Positions 60,553-64,000 of a DNA stretch of 64,000 nucleotides are shown one piece after another. The notes beneath the pieces were generated by a model. The model was not told the origin of the DNA, did not search any database, and was given only the letters and a program-made list of their open reading frames with translations. How positions within the stretch are numbered: the stretch's first letter is position 1; each line of letters begins with the position of its first letter. Both the position numbers and the translations under genes were made by a program. Origin of the DNA: Oscillospiraceae bacterium (GTDB taxonomy: Bacteria; Bacillota; Clostridia; Oscillospirales; Oscillospiraceae); NCBI GenBank assembly GCA_017405865.1, contig JAFQZN010000033.1, positions 18,661 to 82,660 of the forward strand. Direction: 5' to 3'.

Positions 60553-60581
60553 TTGACAAATTAGCATATGCTAACTATAAT
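60553..60581 (+). promoter_or_regulatory. Consensus sigma-A promoter of the feo operon
   Basis: Perfect TTGACA (60553-60558), 17-nt spacer, perfect TATAAT (60576-60581). The spacer is filled by a palindromic operator, so binding there would block polymerase. Confidence 0.92.
60561..60574 (+). promoter_or_regulatory. Iron operator 1 (TTAG-N6-CTAA)
   Basis: TTAGCATATGCTAA, a perfect 14-bp palindrome between -35 and -10. Resembles the half-sites of DtxR/IdeR boxes. Confidence 0.8.
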
Positions 60582-60585
60582 GAAG

Positions 60586-60607
60586 GCGGTTAGAGGACGC
60601 TAACCGC
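60586..60607 (+). promoter_or_regulatory. Iron operator 2 (TTAG-N6-CTAA)
   Basis: TTAGAGGACGCTAA (60590-60603) inside a longer inverted repeat GCGGTTAG-N6-CTAACCGC, just past the start of transcription. Confidence 0.78.
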
Positions 60608-60625
60608 TATATTTCAGCTTTATGG

Positions 60626-60639
60626 TTAGCTGCCGCTAA
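60626..60639 (+). promoter_or_regulatory. Iron operator 3 (TTAG-N6-CTAA)
   Basis: TTAGCTGCCGCTAA, 36 nt (centre to centre) after operator 2, ahead of the feoA RBS. Confidence 0.75.
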
Positions 60640-60663
60640 TCAAAAGAGACAAGGAGGAACGGT

Positions 60664-60876
60664 ATGATGCCGCTTGTTTATGCAGAAGCCGGAACGCCGC
60701 AGATCATAAGGCGCATTGGCGGCAGTCCGGAGGTCAAGAAGCACTTGGAGGACCTTGGCTTCAACGTTGGCGGAGAGGTCAGCGTCGTCAGTACGCTCGG
60801 CGGAAATCTGATCGTAAAGGTCAAGGAAAGCCGCATCGCCGTCAGCAATGAGCTGGCAAAGAGAATTATGATATAA
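60664..60876 (+). CDS. feoA: Ferrous iron transport protein A, first copy
   Basis: 70 residues, a cytoplasmic SH3-like FeoA domain thought to assist FeoB. Pattern: RIGGSPEVKKHLEDLGFNVG, then VSTLGGNLIVKVKESRIAVS and AKRIMI. RBS AAGGAGG; a double Met start, the first being at 60664. Followed after 15 nt by a second feoA. Confidence 0.92.
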   Translation: MMPLVYAEAGTPQIIRRIGGSPEVKKHLEDLGFNVGGEVSVVSTLGGNLIVKVKESRIAVSNELAKRIMI

Positions 60877-60891
60877 AGGAGGAATCGCGCC

Positions 60892-61113
60892 ATGAAAACA
60901 CTCAGAGACGTCAAGATCGGAGAAACTGCGACCGTCGTTCGACTGCACGGAGAAGGTGCGGTGAAGCGCAGGATCATGGATATGGGAATCACGAAGCGCA
61001 CACCCGTCTACGTCCGCAAGGTCGCGCCGCTCGGCGATCCGATTGAAGTGACCGTGAGAAACTACGAGCTGTCGATCCGCAAGGCGGACGCGGAAATGAT
61101 CGAAGTCGAATAG
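60892..61113 (+). CDS. feoA: Ferrous iron transport protein A, second copy
   Basis: 73 residues, FeoA fold: LRDVKIGETATVVRLHGEGA, RRIMDMGITKRTPVYVRKVA and YELSIRKADAEMIEV. Differs strongly from the first copy, so it is not a recent duplicate. Clostridia often carry two FeoA proteins before FeoB. RBS AAGGAGG. Confidence 0.93.
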   Translation: MKTLRDVKIGETATVVRLHGEGAVKRRIMDMGITKRTPVYVRKVAPLGDPIEVTVRNYELSIRKADAEMIEVE

Positions 61114-61120
61114 AGCGGTT

Positions 61121-61145
61121 CGGGGCGAATCCCCGTTTATTTTTC
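61121..61145 (+). terminator. Weak terminator/attenuator before feoB
   Basis: CGGGG (61121-61125) and CCCCG (61131-61135) form a short hairpin followed by TTTATTTTT. May reduce feoB relative to feoA. Confidence 0.45.
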
Positions 61146-61154
61146 AGGCAACGA

Positions 61155-61168
61155 TTAGCGGACGCTAA
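61155..61168 (+). promoter_or_regulatory. Iron operator 4 (TTAG-N6-CTAA) before feoB
   Basis: TTAGCGGACGCTAA, flanked by further complementary bases (ACGA/TCGT). No clear promoter was found with it, so it may act as a roadblock site or mark a diverged promoter. Confidence 0.7.
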
Positions 61169-61204
61169 TCGTTCAAAGCGCAGCTGCGCAGAAAGGATAA
61201 AGTT

Positions 61205-63601
61205 ATGAGTATTCGTATTGCCCTTGCGGGCAACCCGAACAGCGGTAAAACGACGCTGTTCAACGCCTTGACCGGCTCCAATCAGTTCGTCGGCAACTGG
61301 CCGGGCGTGACGGTCGAAAAGAAGGAAGGCAAGCTGAAGCGTCACGACGACGTGACGATCACCGACCTTCCCGGCATCTATTCCCTCTCCCCCTACACGC
61401 TGGAGGAAGTGGTAGCGAGAAACTATCTGATCGGCGAGCGTCCCGACGCCATTCTGAATATCATCGACGGCATGAACCTGGAGCGGAACCTGTATCTGAC
61501 GACCCAGCTGACAGAGCTTGGCATCCCGGTGGTTCTCGCGGTCAACATGATCGATCTCGTCCGTAAAAACGGAGACGTAATCAACACGCAGGAGCTTTCC
61601 CGGCAGCTTGGCTGCAAGGTCGTGGAAATCTCCGCCTTAAAGGGAACGGGCGTCACAGAGGCTGCGCAGGCAGCGATCGAGGCGGCAAGTGCGGGAAAAG
61701 CCGTCCCGATGCACCGCTTCTCCGGTCCGGTGGAGCATGCGCTGGCGCATATCGAGGAAGCCGTCGTGCATGATCTGCCGGAGGAGCAGCAGCGCTGGTA
61801 CGCCGTCAAGATCTTCGAGCGCGACGACAAGGTGCTTGAGAAAATGAACATTCCCGAGCAGACGCTCTCGCACATTGAAAGCGACATACAGGCAGCGGAG
61901 ACGGAGCTGGACGACGACGCCGAAAGCATCATCACCAACGAGCGCTACATCTATATTGCAGAAGTCATCAAGTCCTGTTACAAAAAGAAGAAAGCCGGCA
62001 GCATGACGACCTCGGACAAGATCGACCGGGTCGTGACGAACCGTTGGCTGGGTCTGCCGATCTTTGCCGCCGTAATGTTCCTGGTCTACTGGATCGCCAT
62101 GGTAGCAGTCGGCGCGCCTGCAACCGATTTCACCAACGACTGCATCTTCGGCGACGGCTTCCATCTGTTCGGGATGGACGGCGGCTATGAGGAAATCGCC
62201 GAGGAATACGGCGCAGCCTCCGCCATCGTTGACGGCTACGAGGTCTACGTAGAAGAGCACGGCGAAGCGCCGACCGGCGACTTCACCTACTCCGTCGAAG
62301 ACGAAGAAACGCTTGAGATCACGGAAGAAACGGCAAGCCTCGCAGACTACGAGGACGCCGTGAAAACGCTCGAGGAAATCGGCGACGAGCCGGATCCCGC
62401 CGACTACGGAACGTGGATCCCGGGCATCCCTGCGCTAGTAGAGCGCGGTCTGGACGCGATCAACGCGGCCGACTGGGTCAAGGGTCTGATCCTTGACGGC
62501 ATCGTGGCAGGCGTCGGCGCAGTTCTCGGCTTCGTGCCGCAGATGCTGGTGCTGTTCCTGCTGCTGGCCTTCCTGGAGGCCTGCGGTTACATGGCGCGTA
62601 TCGCCTTCGTGCTCGATCGCGTGTTCCGCAAGTTCGGCCTGTCCGGCAAGTCCTTCATCCCAATGCTGATCGGCGTCGGCTGCGGCGTTCCGGGCGTCAT
62701 GGCGAGCCGCACGATCGAAAACGAGCGTGACCGCCGTATGACCATCATGACGACCACCTTTATCCCCTGCGGCGCGAAGGTTCCCTTCATCGCCATGATC
62801 GCCGGCGCGATCTTCGGCGGTTCGCCGTGGGTATCCACCTCGGCCTATTTCATCGGCATGGCTGCGATCGTCATTTCCGGCATTATGCTGAAAAAGACGA
62901 AAATGTTCGCCGGCAACCCCGCTCCCTTCGTCATGGAGCTTCCCGCCTATCACTGGCCGACCCTTGGCAACGTGCTCCGCTCCATGTGGGAGCGCGGCTG
63001 GTCGTTCATCAAGAAGGCAGGCACGATCATCCTCCTGTCTACCATCGTCGTCTGGTTCACCAGCTACTTCGGCTTCACCGAGGACGGCTTCCGGATGCTT
63101 GCGGAGGATGAGCTGGAGCTTTCGATCCTCGCGCGGATCGGCAGCGCGATCGCGTGGATCTTCGCACCGCTCGGCTGGGGCAACTGGCAGGCGGCCGTGG
63201 CGTCCATCACCGGACTGGTTGCCAAGGAGAACATCGTCGGAACGATGGGCATTCTCTACGGCGGCGGCGCGCTGACCGCATGGCAGGCTCTGTCCGCAGC
63301 GTTCACGCCGGTCACGGGTTATTCCTTCCTCGTGTTCAATCTGCTCTGCGCGCCCTGCTTTGCAGCGATCGGCGCAATCAAGCGCGAGATGAACAACGCC
63401 AAGTGGACGTGGTTCGCCATCGCCTATCAGTGCGGCTTTGCGTATATCGTTGCGCTGATGATCAATCAGTTCGGCGGCATCTTCACCGGCAGTGTCAACG
63501 TGATCGGACTCGTGTTTGCGGTCGCAGCGCTGGCTCTGATGGTGTATATGCTCTTCTTCAAGAAGTACAAGGAAGCAAACAAGCTGACCGTAAAAGACTG
63601 A
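61205..63601 (+). CDS. feoB: Ferrous iron transport protein B with acidic insertion
   Basis: 798 residues. N-terminal G domain: G1 GNPNSGKT (9-16), G2/G3 GVTVEKKEG and DLPGIYSLSP, G4 NMID; then a helical GDI-like linker and the membrane part with two Gate segments (LGFVPQMLVLFLLLAFLEAC, FIPMLIGVGCGVPGVMASR, CGAKVPFIAMIAGAIFGG). Between the first membrane helix and the first Gate lies an acidic insertion (~325-415, YVEEHGEAPTGDFTYSVEDE and on) much longer than the short loop of typical FeoB. Expected to import Fe(II). Confidence 0.95.
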   Translation: MSIRIALAGNPNSGKTTLFNALTGSNQFVGNWPGVTVEKKEGKLKRHDDVTITDLPGIYSLSPYTLEEVVARNYLIGERPDAILNIIDGMNLERNLYLTTQLTELGIPVVLAVNMIDLVRKNGDVINTQELSRQLGCKVVEISALKGTGVTEAAQAAIEAASAGKAVPMHRFSGPVEHALAHIEEAVVHDLPEEQQRWYAVKIFERDDKVLEKMNIPEQTLSHIESDIQAAETELDDDAESIITNERYIYIAEVIKSCYKKKKAGSMTTSDKIDRVVTNRWLGLPIFAAVMFLVYWIAMVAVGAPATDFTNDCIFGDGFHLFGMDGGYEEIAEEYGAASAIVDGYEVYVEEHGEAPTGDFTYSVEDEETLEITEETASLADYEDAVKTLEEIGDEPDPADYGTWIPGIPALVERGLDAINAADWVKGLILDGIVAGVGAVLGFVPQMLVLFLLLAFLEACGYMARIAFVLDRVFRKFGLSGKSFIPMLIGVGCGVPGVMASRTIENERDRRMTIMTTTFIPCGAKVPFIAMIAGAIFGGSPWVSTSAYFIGMAAIVISGIMLKKTKMFAGNPAPFVMELPAYHWPTLGNVLRSMWERGWSFIKKAGTIILLSTIVVWFTSYFGFTEDGFRMLAEDELELSILARIGSAIAWIFAPLGWGNWQAAVASITGLVAKENIVGTMGILYGGGALTAWQALSAAFTPVTGYSFLVFNLLCAPCFAAIGAIKREMNNAKWTWFAIAYQCGFAYIVALMINQFGGIFTGSVNVIGLVFAVAALALMVYMLFFKKYKEANKLTVKD

Positions 63602-63619
63602 CGGAAAGGAGACGGTACG

Positions 63620-63793
63620 ATGATCGCGTGGCTTGGAGAAAACCTCGGAACAATCCTGGTCGTACTCGCTCTGGCAGGGATCGTGTTTCTGATCGTCCGG
63701 AGCATGCGCAAGGATAAGAAAAACGGCAGACACGTCTGCGGCGGCGACTGCAAGCATTGCTCGGCAGCCTGCGGCTCGTGCCGGCAGCCGTAA
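63620..63793 (+). CDS. FeoB-associated Cys-rich membrane protein
   Basis: 57 residues. One membrane helix (~10-27, TILVVLALAGIVFLIVRS), a basic stretch, and a Cys-rich tail HVCGGDCKHCSAACGSC with six Cys. This is the known small FeoB-associated protein type of Firmicutes. AAAGGAG lies before ATG, 18 nt after feoB. Probably a partner or stabiliser of FeoB; biochemical role not established. Confidence 0.9.
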   Translation: MIAWLGENLGTILVVLALAGIVFLIVRSMRKDKKNGRHVCGGDCKHCSAACGSCRQP

Positions 63794-63807
63794 CAAAATA
63801 AAAATTG

Positions 63808-63834
63808 GGAGGCAGCTTCTTTGAAGCTGCCTCC
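63808..63834 (+). terminator. Hairpin after the feo operon
   Basis: Perfect 12-bp stem GGAGGCAGCTTC (63808-63819) with a TTT loop. No T run follows directly, so termination may depend on the next hairpins. Confidence 0.55.
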
Positions 63835-63836
63835 TC

Positions 63837-63972
63837 AGCGTGTCGAAAAACCCTTTTCGGCACGCTGACAGGCTGTCAAAAAGTTCGGAAGACAAGCAAC
63901 TCACGACCGTCGGCGTACATAGGTACGGTAGGTCGTGAGTTGCGCAGTAAGTCAAAATTCTTGCGAAGCAAG
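63837..63972. repeat. Stacked inverted repeats at the window end
   Basis: A 13-bp stem (63837-63849 with 63854-63866), TGACAG/CTGTCA, a 13-bp inverted repeat GCAACTCACGACC (63896-63908) / GGTCGTGAGTTGC (63931-63943) with an inner CGTAC/GTACG, and CTTGC-GAA-GCAAG plus a T run (63960-63977). No open frame of note. The rest to 64000 holds nothing recognised. Confidence 0.65.
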
Positions 63973-64000
63973 CTTTTTGCAACCTAAATTGTTAGAAAAA

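Overview
The window is a 64 kb piece of a spore-forming Clostridia chromosome, most likely from the Oscillospirales (Ruminococcaceae/Oscillospiraceae). The evidence is the mix of high GC (high fifties percent by eye), strong GGAGG ribosome binding sites, spore genes (spoVAD, spoVAE, cotJ, SleC-like cortex enzyme), Firmicutes gene orders (hprK-murB-rapZ-whiA, asnA-asnS, cysE-cysS, prmC-DUF1385, recA-recX) and a cysteine T-box. Gene density is high and no rRNA, tRNA, prophage, insertion sequence or CRISPR array was seen.

Layout. 1-8.4 kb (+): end of pheT, ireB, an NlpC/P60 hydrolase, then a spore block (spoVAD, spoVAE, an Asn/Gln-only mini-protein, a helical protein, a cortex-lytic SleC-like protein split over two genes, and a peptidoglycan-binding protein). 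8.4-15.8 kb (-): FliB-like protein, DnaQ-like exonuclease, cotJC with a fused cotJA-cotJB, a NUDIX gene, threonine aldolase, an intergenic repeat cluster, then an ECF sigma factor whose partner is a membrane-anchored serpin, and a second NUDIX gene. 15.8-35.5 kb (mostly +): glnA, a DUF362 ferredoxin protein (-), a purine-type operon (ssnA, membrane protein, ygfK) behind a long structured leader, a lipoprotein, the alaX-rlmA-prfA-tsaC-coaE/M18 operon, a DUF2975/HTH pair, an Lgt-like protein, and asnA-asnS. 35.8-59.7 kb (-): a long co-directional block. A Cys-specific T-box drives a transglutaminase-like lipoprotein, cysE, cysS, polA, rimI and tsaD. Upstream of it lie pgsA, rimO, recX, recA, prmC, DUF1385, a two-component system with a lipoprotein, dnaE, whiA, a RapZ C-terminal-domain protein, murB and hprK. 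59.8-64 kb: rpmB, a DtxR-type regulator (-), and the iron operon feoA-feoA-feoB plus a small Cys-rich partner, with four TTAG-N6-CTAA palindromes.

Working together: the spore genes cover dipicolinate uptake, coat and cortex lysis. The iron block reads as a self-contained regulon. The T-box couples cysteine supply to cysteine activation and, by co-direction, to polA, rimI and tsaD. tsaC (+ operon) and tsaD (- operon) both serve the tRNA t6A pathway.

Most unusual points: (1) an ECF sigma factor translationally coupled to a protein that joins an anti-sigma-like cytoplasmic head and one membrane helix to a complete serpin, behind an ECF-type promoter; (2) a 140-nt leader with a possible pseudoknot before ssnA; (3) several fused or split genes (coaE-M18, cotJA-cotJB, sleC, RapZ reduced to its C-terminal domain). 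All functions are inferred by reading the sequence; no database search was run.
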